A DNA stretch of 64,000 nt. Origin: Actinomadura oligospora ATCC 43269 (lineage in GTDB: Bacteria > Actinomycetota > Actinomycetes > Streptosporangiales > Streptosporangiaceae). Location of the stretch: the NCBI RefSeq assembly GCF_000518265.1, contig NZ_KI912410.1:414774-478773 (forward strand). Direction: 5' to 3'. The position numbers were made by a program, and so were the translations under genes. Under the pieces are notes generated by a model. It saw only the letters and a list, made by a program, of their open reading frames with translations, ran no database searches and was not told the DNA's origin. Of this stretch, positions 9,547 to 16,541 are shown piece after piece (positions within the stretch are counted from its first letter, which is position 1; each line of letters begins with the position of its first letter).

Positions 9547-9552
9547 GTCGCC

Positions 9553-9588
9553 GGCGCCGGCCGCCGTCCCCCCGCGGCGGCCGGCGCC
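9553..9588 (+). terminator. Perfect 14-bp hairpin terminator after the M4 protease
   Basis: GGCGCCGGCCGCCG (9553-9566) pairs perfectly with its complement at 9575-9588 across an 8-nt C-rich loop. It starts 7 nt after the M4 stop codon, the standard position for an intrinsic terminator in high-GC actinomycetes that lack U-tracts. Confidence 0.75.
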
Positions 9589-9608
9589 CTCCGACGGAGC
9601 CGGTGAGA

Positions 9609-9674
9609 AGGCCGGCCCATCCCGGCCAGGGCGCGAGGCCCCCCGGCCGGAGGCCCTGGCCGGGAGGCCGGCCT
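9609..9674 (+). promoter_or_regulatory. Second, larger hairpin between the two protease genes
   Basis: AGGCCGGCC (9609-9617) and CCCGGCCAGGGC (9621-9632) pair with GCCCTGGCCGGG (9653-9664) and GGCCGGCCT (9666-9674). The result is 21 paired bases with a small internal bulge and a 20-nt loop. It comes after the M4 terminator and about 80 nt before the M1 start, so it may be a bidirectional terminator or a 5'-leader structure. It also makes the in-frame ATG at 9603 an unlikely start. Confidence 0.5.
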
Positions 9675-9752
9675 GACGGTTCCACCCCTTGTCCCGTGCG
9701 CGACCCCATCCCCCCGGCCGCGCTCGGGACCTGCCCGCGAGGGAGAACCCCC

Positions 9753-11714
9753 GTGACCCGCGATCCCCTCGGCGCGCGCCCCGTGGCGCGCCGCACGCGA
9801 ACCCCCCGCCCGAGAATCCCCCGCCCGAGAAGTCCCCGCCTGATCGGCTTCCGCATGAGAAGGACCCTCGCCCTCGGGGCGGGGGCCGCGATGGTGGCGG
9901 CGAGCCTCGTCGCCCCGTCCCTGCCCGCCTCGGCCCAGCCCGCCGCCCCCGGCGCCAAGCCGAAGCCGCGCCTGGCCACCGACTGCACGCCCGCGCAGGT
10001 CGTCGGCAACGGCGGCTTCGAGAGCGGCACCACGCCCTGGACGGCGTCCAGCAACGTGATCTTCACCGGAGGCGGCCAGACCGCGCACTCCGGCAGCCGG
10101 TTCGCCCGCCTGGACGGCACCGGGAGCACGCACACCGACACGCTGTCGCAGTCGGTGACGCTGCCCGCCGGGTGCTCCTCGGCGTCCCTGTCGTTCTGGC
10201 TGCACATCGACACCGGCGAGTCCCCCGGGTCGATCGCCTACGACAAGCTCACCGCGAAGATCGGCACGACCACGCTCGCGACGTACTCCAACAGGGACGC
10301 TGCGAGCGGGTACGTGAAGAAGACCTTCGACGTGTCCGCCTACGCGGGCCAGACCGTCACGCTCACGTTCACCGGCACCGAGGACGTGAGCCTCCAGACC
10401 AGCTTCGTGCTCGACGACGTCGCGCTGGACGTCTCCGGCGGATCCACCCCGCCTGCCGGTGACCGCACCCCCGCGACGCCGTCCTACACGGTGAACCTCA
10501 GCAGCGACGCGTCCGGCGCGACGTGGACCGGGCACGAGTCGGTGTCGTTCACCAACGCGTCCGCGACCCCGCTGTCCGAGGTCTACCTGCGGCTCTGGGA
10601 CAACTACCACGGGACGTGCCCGTCCAACACGCCGATCACCGTCTCCAACGTCTCCGGCGGGACGGCCGGATCGCTGGAGGTCGGCTGCACGGCGCTCAAG
10701 GTCACCCTGCCCGCGCCGCTGAACCAGGGCCAGAGCGGGACGGTCGGCTTCGACCTGAGCGTCGTCGTGCCGTCCGGGGCGGACCGGTTCGGCCGCGACG
10801 GCGCGTACAGCTTCATCGGCAACGCGCTGCCCGTGCTCGCCATCAGGGACGCGTCCGGATGGCACCTCGACCCCTACACCAACAACGGCGAGTCGTTCTA
10901 CTCGCTGGCGTCCGACTTCACGGTCACGCTCGACCACCCGACCTCGCTCTCGGTCCCCGCCACCGGCACCTCGACCGACACGCCCGGCTCGTCCGGCCGG
11001 ACGGTCACGACGGCGACGGCGACCAAGGTGCGGGACTTCGCGTGGGCGGCCGGGCCGTTCCAGAAGATCTCCGGCACCTCGTCCGGCGGCGTGAAGGTCA
11101 ACGTCTACTGGGTGAGCGGGATCTCGTCCTCGTCCGCGCAGTCGATGCTGAACACCTCGACGAACGCGCTGGACACGCACTCCTCGCGGTTCGGGGCCTA
11201 CCCGTACGGCGAGGCGGACGTCGTGCTCGACAACAACTTCTGGTTCGGCGGCATGGAGTACCCGGGATTCGTCCTCGACCTGGTCAGCTCCACCGCGCTC
11301 GCGCACGAGCTCGCCCACCAGTGGTGGTACGGGATCGTGGGCGACGACGAGTACAACGGCCCGTGGCTGGACGAGGCGTTCGCCGACTACGCGACCGACC
11401 TGTACTTCGGTGACACCGGAGTGGGCTGCTGGTCGGGCTCGTGGGCGTCGTCCGCGGAGAAGATCACCAACTCGATGGCGTACTGGGACGCGCATTCGTC
11501 GCGGTACTCCACGGTCGTCTACGGCTACGGCAAGTGCGCGCTGCACGACCTGCAACGCGTCCTCGGCGACACGGCCATGGCGAACCTGATGCGCACCTAC
11601 GCCCAGTCCCACTGGTACGGGGTCTCGACGACGGCGGAGTTCAAGGCCGCGGCGCAGGCCGCGACCAGCACGGACCTGACGTCCTTCTGGACCACGCACC
11701 GCATCGAAGGCTGA
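9753..11714 (+). CDS. Secreted M1-family zinc aminopeptidase-like metalloprotease
   Basis: A 653-residue secreted protein if it starts at GTG 9753 (GGGAG ribosome binding site). ATG 9855 is an alternative that gives a shorter, more ordinary signal peptide, MRRTLALGAGAAMVAA. After the signal comes the module NGGFESGTTPW to DDVALDVSG, nearly the same as the C-terminal module of the preceding M4 protease. The M1 region follows: an N-terminal beta domain, a GGMEY variant of the GAMEN exopeptidase loop, and zinc ligands His518-Glu-x-x-His522 (HELAHQWW) with Glu541 (WLDEAFADY). It is shorter than classical M1 enzymes, as is common in secreted actinobacterial members. Role: extracellular peptide trimming, plausibly downstream of the M4 protease. 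Confidence 0.92.
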   Translation: MTRDPLGARPVARRTRTPRPRIPRPRSPRLIGFRMRRTLALGAGAAMVAASLVAPSLPASAQPAAPGAKPKPRLATDCTPAQVVGNGGFESGTTPWTASSNVIFTGGGQTAHSGSRFARLDGTGSTHTDTLSQSVTLPAGCSSASLSFWLHIDTGESPGSIAYDKLTAKIGTTTLATYSNRDAASGYVKKTFDVSAYAGQTVTLTFTGTEDVSLQTSFVLDDVALDVSGGSTPPAGDRTPATPSYTVNLSSDASGATWTGHESVSFTNASATPLSEVYLRLWDNYHGTCPSNTPITVSNVSGGTAGSLEVGCTALKVTLPAPLNQGQSGTVGFDLSVVVPSGADRFGRDGAYSFIGNALPVLAIRDASGWHLDPYTNNGESFYSLASDFTVTLDHPTSLSVPATGTSTDTPGSSGRTVTTATATKVRDFAWAAGPFQKISGTSSGGVKVNVYWVSGISSSSAQSMLNTSTNALDTHSSRFGAYPYGEADVVLDNNFWFGGMEYPGFVLDLVSSTALAHELAHQWWYGIVGDDEYNGPWLDEAFADYATDLYFGDTGVGCWSGSWASSAEKITNSMAYWDAHSSRYSTVVYGYGKCALHDLQRVLGDTAMANLMRTYAQSHWYGVSTTAEFKAAAQAATSTDLTSFWTTHRIEG

Positions 11715-11760
11715 CCGCGCCGGGCCCGGGGTCAGCCCCCGAGCCCCGGGCCCGGCGCGG
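11715..11760 (+). terminator. Perfect 17-bp terminator hairpin after the M1 protease
   Basis: The 17 bases at 11715-11731 (CCGCGCCGGGCCCGGGG) pair without mismatch to 11744-11760 across a 12-nt loop, starting on the base after the stop codon. This is one of the strongest hairpins in the window and a confident terminator. Confidence 0.82.
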
Positions 11761-11786
11761 TTGCACGACCCGCCCCCCGCCCGTGC

Positions 11787-11814
11787 CCGCCCCGTCCTCT
11801 CCCGGACGGGGCGG
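11787..11814. terminator. Second terminator-like hairpin downstream of the M1 gene
   Basis: CCGCCCCGTCC (11787-11797) and GGACGGGGCGG (11804-11814) form an 11-bp perfect stem with a 6-nt loop. In tandem with the preceding hairpin it would insulate the SDR gene at 12021 from protease transcription. Confidence 0.6.
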
Positions 11815-12020
11815 ACGCGTTCCCGCGTCCTCGGCCGGGGGCTGACGGCGAACGCACGGGGAACGTGCCGCGAAGGTGCGGGAACGGCCGCGAATGCGGC
11901 GGAAGAACCGGATTTCCGGGGGCGGACGGCACCCTGCGCGGGAGATCTTCCGGGAATTCCCGTCCGAACGTTCGGTTTGGGGCTTCCACTGTGACGCAGC
12001 TCTCCGGGAGGCTGGGGTGC

Positions 12021-12899
12021 ATGGAGGACAAGATCGCGCTCGTCACCGGGGCCACGTCGGGGATCGGGAAGGAGACCGCGCGCGAGCTCGCCCGGCGCGG
12101 CTTCCGCGTCGGCATCGTGGCCCGCAACCCCACCCGGGCGGAACGCGCCGTCGAGGAGCTGGCCGAGAGCGTCCCCGGCGCGATCTTCGACCTGTTCCCG
12201 GCCGACCTGTCGGCGCTGGAGGACGTCCGGCACGTGGCCGAGCGCGTCCACGCGGCCTACGGGCACCTGGACGTCCTGGTGAACAACGCGGGCGTGCACC
12301 TGCTGCGGGCCAAGACCAGCGCGGACGGGTACGACCGGATGATCGCCACCAACCACCTTGGACCGTTCCTGCTCACCGAGCTGCTGCTCGGCGCGCTGGA
12401 GAAGGCCGGGCACGCGGACGGCGCCCGCGTGGTGACCGTCGCGTCCGAGGCGCACCGCCAGGCGGGCCGCCTGGATCCGGAGCGGTTCGCCGAACCGGAC
12501 CCTTACGGGCCGTCCGGATCGTTCCGCGTGTACGCGCGGTCGAAGCTGCTCAACATCCTGTTCACGCAGGAGCTCGCCGAGCGCCTGGGCGGCACGGGCG
12601 TCACCGCCAACGCGGTCTGTCCGGGCATGGTCGCAACCGGCCTCGGCCGCGACGCCCCCGGCGTGGGACGCGTCGCCGGGCTGCTCTCCCACACGCCCGC
12701 GATGCGGACCCCGGCGCAGGGCGCGCGCGTGGTCGTCCGGGTGGCCACGGACCCGGTGTTCGCGGAGCGGACGGGCGAGTACGTCACGTCCACACCCGGC
12801 CTGCGCTTCCTGCCCAGCTCCGGGCCCCTGAAGGACATCGACCTCCGCCGGGCCGTCTGGGACCGTTCCTCCGCACTTGTCGGGCTGCCTTGCCGCTAA
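12021..12899 (+). CDS. Short-chain dehydrogenase/reductase
   Basis: A 292-residue SDR oxidoreductase, likely NAD(P)-dependent. Visible motifs are the cofactor-binding TGATSGIG (about residues 9-16), NNAG in LVNNAGVHLL, a serine near VTVASEAH, and the YxxxK motif YARSK. The length and the region after YxxxK resemble the retinol-dehydrogenase/WW-oxidoreductase-like group, which is found across actinobacteria with unknown substrates. The ATG at 12021 begins MEDKIALVTG; upstream in-frame codons are non-coding in character. It is followed 10 nt later by the EI24-like membrane protein, so the two may be co-transcribed, although a separate promoter-like TAACGT lies at their junction. Confidence 0.85.
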   Translation: MEDKIALVTGATSGIGKETARELARRGFRVGIVARNPTRAERAVEELAESVPGAIFDLFPADLSALEDVRHVAERVHAAYGHLDVLVNNAGVHLLRAKTSADGYDRMIATNHLGPFLLTELLLGALEKAGHADGARVVTVASEAHRQAGRLDPERFAEPDPYGPSGSFRVYARSKLLNILFTQELAERLGGTGVTANAVCPGMVATGLGRDAPGVGRVAGLLSHTPAMRTPAQGARVVVRVATDPVFAERTGEYVTSTPGLRFLPSSGPLKDIDLRRAVWDRSSALVGLPCR

Positions 12900-12909
12900 C
12901 GTTGCCCCC

Positions 12910-14139
12910 GTGAGCCAGCCGTACGACCCGTCGACGCCTCCTCCAGGCCATCACCAGCCCGGCCGTCCTCCCACGCCCGGCTGGACCCCGGCCCCGGCCC
13001 CGGCACCGGGTCACCCCGGCGCTTACGGGCAGCCGCCCGCGCAGGGCGCTCCAGGCGGCTACGGCCAGCCACCCGCCCAGGGCGGCTACGGCCAGACGCC
13101 TGGACAGGGCGGTTACGGCGGCCAGGGCGCTGCGCAGGGCGGCTACGGCCAGGCTGCTGCGCAAGGCGGCTACGGCCAGACGCCTGCGCAGGGTGGTTAC
13201 GGCCAAGCGCCCGCGCAGGGCGGGTATGGGCAGACGCCTGCGCAGGGCGGGTACGGGCAGGCGGCTGCGCCAGGTGGTCCTGGGTATGGGCCTGGGGGCG
13301 GGGTTTCCGGGCGTGTTCCCGCCGGGCCGCTCGTGCCGGTGGTGAAGGGGCGCGGGCTGAAGGACTTCGGCTCCGGGGTCGTGTACTTCCTCCGTGGGCT
13401 GGCGTGGGTGGCGCGGCGTCCGGGGAAGTGGCTGTTCGGGCTGATCCCGGCGCTGATCGTGCTGGTCGTGTACGCGGCGCTGCTGGGCTCGCTCGCGTGG
13501 AACCTGGACGACGCGGCGCGCGGGGTCACGCCGTTCGCCGACCACTGGTCGTCCGGGCTGCGCACCACGACGCACGTGGTCGCGGGGATCACGCTGTTCG
13601 GTTCGGCGGCGTTCCTGGCCGTGCTGACGTTCACCGCGCTGACGCTGCTGGTCGGCGACCCGTTCTACGAGCGGATCGCGGTCGCGGTCGAGGACTCGCT
13701 CGGCGGCGCGCCGCCCGAGCCGGACGTCCCGCTCGGCACGCAGATCGCCCGCGCGCTCAAGGACGCGCTGATCCTCGGGCTGTTCGCGGTCGGGTTCGGG
13801 CTGGTGTTCTTCGTCCTCGGGTTCCTGCCGGTGGTCGGGCAGACGGTCGTGCCGGTCCTCGCGGCGTGCGTTTCCGGATACTTCCTCGCGGGAGAGCTGT
13901 CGGCCGTCATGCTGGAGCGGCGGGGCCTGCTGCGCCGCGACCGGTTCGCGTTGCTGAAGGCGCACCGGTCCCTGGCGGTGGGTTTCGGCGCGTCCGCATT
14001 CGTGGTCTTCCTCATTCCGCTGGGCGCCGTGTTCGCCATGCCCGGCGCGGTCGCCGGTGGCGCGATCCTCGCGCGGGAACGGCTCGTGCCTGCTATTCCG
14101 GCGTCGCACCGGGATCTGGTGTCACCGGCACATCACTGA
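12910..14139 (+). CDS. EI24/CysZ-like membrane protein with a GGYGQ-repeat N-terminus
   Basis: A 409-residue protein. Residues 1-130 are a low-complexity, Pro/Gly/Gln/Tyr-rich cytoplasmic tail built from about eight copies of a 9-11-residue unit of the type GGYGQTPAQ. The rest (from about residue 145) is an EI24-domain membrane region with about four to five helices and the family-typical sequence LVGDPFYERIAVAVEDSLGG. CysZ-like EI24 proteins act as sulfate permeases in some bacteria; for the actinobacterial members the role is not established. The GTG start lies only 8 nt after a TAACGT -10-like element and has no ribosome binding site, suggesting a leaderless transcript. Confidence 0.8.
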   Translation: MSQPYDPSTPPPGHHQPGRPPTPGWTPAPAPAPGHPGAYGQPPAQGAPGGYGQPPAQGGYGQTPGQGGYGGQGAAQGGYGQAAAQGGYGQTPAQGGYGQAPAQGGYGQTPAQGGYGQAAAPGGPGYGPGGGVSGRVPAGPLVPVVKGRGLKDFGSGVVYFLRGLAWVARRPGKWLFGLIPALIVLVVYAALLGSLAWNLDDAARGVTPFADHWSSGLRTTTHVVAGITLFGSAAFLAVLTFTALTLLVGDPFYERIAVAVEDSLGGAPPEPDVPLGTQIARALKDALILGLFAVGFGLVFFVLGFLPVVGQTVVPVLAACVSGYFLAGELSAVMLERRGLLRRDRFALLKAHRSLAVGFGASAFVVFLIPLGAVFAMPGAVAGGAILARERLVPAIPASHRDLVSPAHH

Positions 14140-14214
14140 GGCGATAGAAAGATGTGTCCTGAGCGTAATTACCGGCCGGTCCCTAATGAGTGATCTTCGC
14201 GTAACGTGTGCCGC

Positions 14215-16035
14215 ATGTCCGATCAGGGGGAGCGCGGAACGCGCTGGACCGACATGAGCGAGAACGGAGTCGACGGGGAGATGGCGGACGCGCCGACCGG
14301 CCCGCTGCCCGCCCAGCCCGCCGAGGGGCGCGCCCCTCGGGCCGCCGCGGAGTCCCCGTCCCGGATGTCGTTCCCCGAGGTCGAGGTGAAGGTCCCCGAG
14401 GTCGCGATTCCCGAGCCCACCGGCCGCACCGAGTTCTCCGACCCGGACCCGGTCCCCGCGGAGCCGGACCCCGCGCCCGCGGTGGACGAGGCGCCCGAGT
14501 ACCACGACGTCTGGGGCAAGGTCGAGGCCCCGCACATGCAGAGGCGCGAGGAGCCGGAGCCCGCCGCCGACGAGGCCGTCCAGGCGTCCGAGGCCCCCGT
14601 GGAGCACGCTTCGCGCGCGCAGGCGGCAGAGCGTCCCCGTGAGGCAGAGCGTCCCCGTGAGGCGGCGCGTTCTCATGAGGCGGAGCCCGCCGCGCGTGCG
14701 TACGAGGACGCGCCGTCCGTCGAGGCGAAGCTCCCGCAGGAGACCCGCGACCTCGCCGACGTCGTCGGCGCGGTCGAGTTCGACGTCGAGCCGGACGCGC
14801 GGCGCCAGGCCGGTGCGGCGTCCGAGGCGTCCGGCCCGTGGTGGCACGACGAGCCGCGCGAGCCCGTCCCCGCGTGGGAGGAGCCCAAGCCGGCGCCCGC
14901 GCACGAGCGCGCCCCGTCCGTCCGCGAGGCCATGGGCTCGTCCGCGCCCGAGGGTGGCGTGCGGCCGGTCCACGAGGCGGCGGCCGCGCACGACGACGAC
15001 GTCAAGGTCGCGCCGATGGACGAGCCGGGCGGCAACGGGAACGCCTGGGAGGGCTCGCTGTTCGAAGGCGGCGGCGACGCGGGTGGCGGCGATGGGCGGT
15101 ACGCGCCCGTGGCCGACCCGACCGCGGCGTCCGCGACGGCGCGTCCGGGGCGTCCGAGCAGCGGAAACTGGCAGATGCCGGGCTGGATGGCGGACGAGAA
15201 GTCGGCCGACGACATGCTGGCCGGGGGCGGCGGGGCGCAGCCGTCCGGGCCGTCCGGCGGGTACGACGACGACTTCGACGGCGGCGGCGGGCGGTCCCGC
15301 GTGGCGCTGTTCGGCGGCGTCGGCCTGCTGGTCGTGGCGCTGGTCGCGGCCGGTGGCGTCTACTTCATGCAGCAGAAGAAGGACGCGCCCTCGTCCGGCT
15401 CCACCGAGGAACGGCCGGGCCTTCCGGCCGCAGCGCAGAAGCCGCACTCGCCGAAGCCGCAGCTCCCGCCGGAGAAGCCGCTCGCGAAGTTCGCCGGAAA
15501 GCCCGGAAAGATCGCCGGACGGGTCGCGGACGCGAAGTCCGGGCTGTCCTACCCGCGGTTCGCCGCGCCCTGGCAGGCGCCGACCAAGAAGAACAAGCTG
15601 GGCGTGACCGGGTGGTCGGGCCAGCAGATCCTCGTCACCGAGAGGCACGGCGACCAGATCTGGTACGGCCAGCTGCTGACCGGCACCCTCTCCGCCACGC
15701 TCCAGGAGCGCTACAAGGGCCCGGAGAGCCTCAGGGAGATCACGGCGCTCGCCGCCGGCGGCTTCGACAAGGACTACTACGCGTTCCAGCACGACGCGAC
15801 CCCGCTCGCGTCGCAGGAGCTGATGGTCGGGACGCACAAGGGCTGGCTGGTCGCGCGCTACCTGAAGTACAAGCGGCCCGGCGTCAAGGCGACCGGCGAG
15901 GTCGTGATCACCGCCGTGGTCGACACCGGGCGCAAGGCCCCGGCCGTCGTGTTCGCGTCGCTGCCGAACACCAGCCGCAAGCTCTGGCCTGACCTCAACG
16001 CCTTCCTGGACGGGCTCAAGGTCACCGCCCCCTGA
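14215..16035 (+). CDS. Acidic single-pass membrane protein of unknown function
   Basis: A 606-residue protein. A long, acidic, Pro/Glu/Ala-rich and probably disordered cytoplasmic region (about 1-360) is followed by one transmembrane helix (LFGGVGLLVVALVAAGGVYF, about 364-384) and a folded extracytoplasmic domain (about 420-606). Residues 22-30 contain ADAPTGPLP, a motif shared with the next gene. An 18-nt unit encoding AERPRE is tandemly repeated at 14626-14661. The layout (acidic tail, one helix, outer domain) resembles actinobacterial proteins that work with Ser/Thr kinases or FHA proteins, but no catalytic motif is visible. A TAACGT element 7 nt before the ATG suggests leaderless transcription. 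Function unknown. Confidence 0.7.
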   Translation: MSDQGERGTRWTDMSENGVDGEMADAPTGPLPAQPAEGRAPRAAAESPSRMSFPEVEVKVPEVAIPEPTGRTEFSDPDPVPAEPDPAPAVDEAPEYHDVWGKVEAPHMQRREEPEPAADEAVQASEAPVEHASRAQAAERPREAERPREAARSHEAEPAARAYEDAPSVEAKLPQETRDLADVVGAVEFDVEPDARRQAGAASEASGPWWHDEPREPVPAWEEPKPAPAHERAPSVREAMGSSAPEGGVRPVHEAAAAHDDDVKVAPMDEPGGNGNAWEGSLFEGGGDAGGGDGRYAPVADPTAASATARPGRPSSGNWQMPGWMADEKSADDMLAGGGGAQPSGPSGGYDDDFDGGGGRSRVALFGGVGLLVVALVAAGGVYFMQQKKDAPSSGSTEERPGLPAAAQKPHSPKPQLPPEKPLAKFAGKPGKIAGRVADAKSGLSYPRFAAPWQAPTKKNKLGVTGWSGQQILVTERHGDQIWYGQLLTGTLSATLQERYKGPESLREITALAAGGFDKDYYAFQHDATPLASQELMVGTHKGWLVARYLKYKRPGVKATGEVVITAVVDTGRKAPAVVFASLPNTSRKLWPDLNAFLDGLKVTAP

Positions 16036-16074
16036 CCGGGATGTCGTGACTCTTCCGCAGGTTCTGGGGCCAGG

Positions 16075-16132
16075 GCGTGTCTCAAAGTCACCTGGACGCC
16101 GCTCGCCACGGGCGCCGACCTTGAGGCACGCC
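16075..16132. repeat. Imperfect inverted repeat, possible mobile-element remnant
   Basis: GGCGTGTCTCAAAG near 16076 faces its near-complement CTTGAGGCACGCC (16120-16132) across about 30 nt. The ends resemble terminal inverted repeats of small actinobacterial elements, but no transposase or target-site duplication is visible. The structure could equally be a terminator for the gene ending at 16035. Just downstream (16133-16157) is a second dyad, TAGGCGA with TCGCCTA, immediately before the next gene. Confidence 0.35.
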
Positions 16133-16167
16133 TAGGCGATCGGTGATCGCTCGCCTACGTTGAGGGC

Positions 16168-16476
16168 ATGCGCGAGGAGGAGTTCGAGGACGCCCCCACC
16201 GGCCCGCTCCCGCGCGTGCTCCCCGGGGCCGGGCGGCCCGTCGTGGACGGCGTGATGCCGCCGCCGCGTCAGGGCCCGGACGTGGCGTCCGCGCGGGGCG
16301 AGGTCTCCGGCGAGCCTGAACGGGACGTCCGGCACGACGCGGCGGGCTCGGGCGAGGCCGTCGCCGATCTGGAGTTCGAGACGGGCGGGTTCTCGCTGCG
16401 CTCCGAGGCCGTGGCGATGACCGGGGTCGTGGGCGTGCTGCTGCTCGGACTGGTCGTCGCGCTGCTCTGGCGCTGA
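16168..16476 (+). CDS. Small tail-anchored membrane protein with a DAPTGPLP motif
   Basis: A 102-residue protein. The N-terminal 80 residues are acidic and Pro/Gly-rich, opening with MREEEFEDAPTGPLPR. The C-terminus is a single hydrophobic helix (TGVVGVLLLGLVVALLW) ending in Arg, so the bulk should be cytoplasmic and tail-anchored. It shares DAPTGPLP with the larger membrane protein just upstream, which suggests a common binding partner or a phosphorylated threonine. The ATG lies 10 nt after a dyad element with almost no leader. Family not recognised. Confidence 0.6.
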   Translation: MREEEFEDAPTGPLPRVLPGAGRPVVDGVMPPPRQGPDVASARGEVSGEPERDVRHDAAGSGEAVADLEFETGGFSLRSEAVAMTGVVGVLLLGLVVALLWR

Positions 16477-16541
16477 GTGCAGGGACAGTCGAATGCCGTT
16501 CTAATAAGCTGCTGCTTACTTCCGAGTGGAGAGGTGCGGCC

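Noticed and set aside
9603..9752. ATG 9603 as start of the M1 protease
   Set aside because: It would put 84 Pro/Arg-rich residues before the signal peptide and lies in a strong hairpin region; GTG 9753 has a ribosome binding site.
9417..12692. A 1,091-codon open frame on the minus strand
   Set aside because: It is antisense to the M4, M1 and SDR genes, is Arg/Gly/Ala-rich with no domains, and reflects high-GC codon bias.
13040..13290. Direct repeats that could suggest a CRISPR array
   Set aside because: They are in-frame amino-acid repeats in a gene with no unique spacers of constant length.
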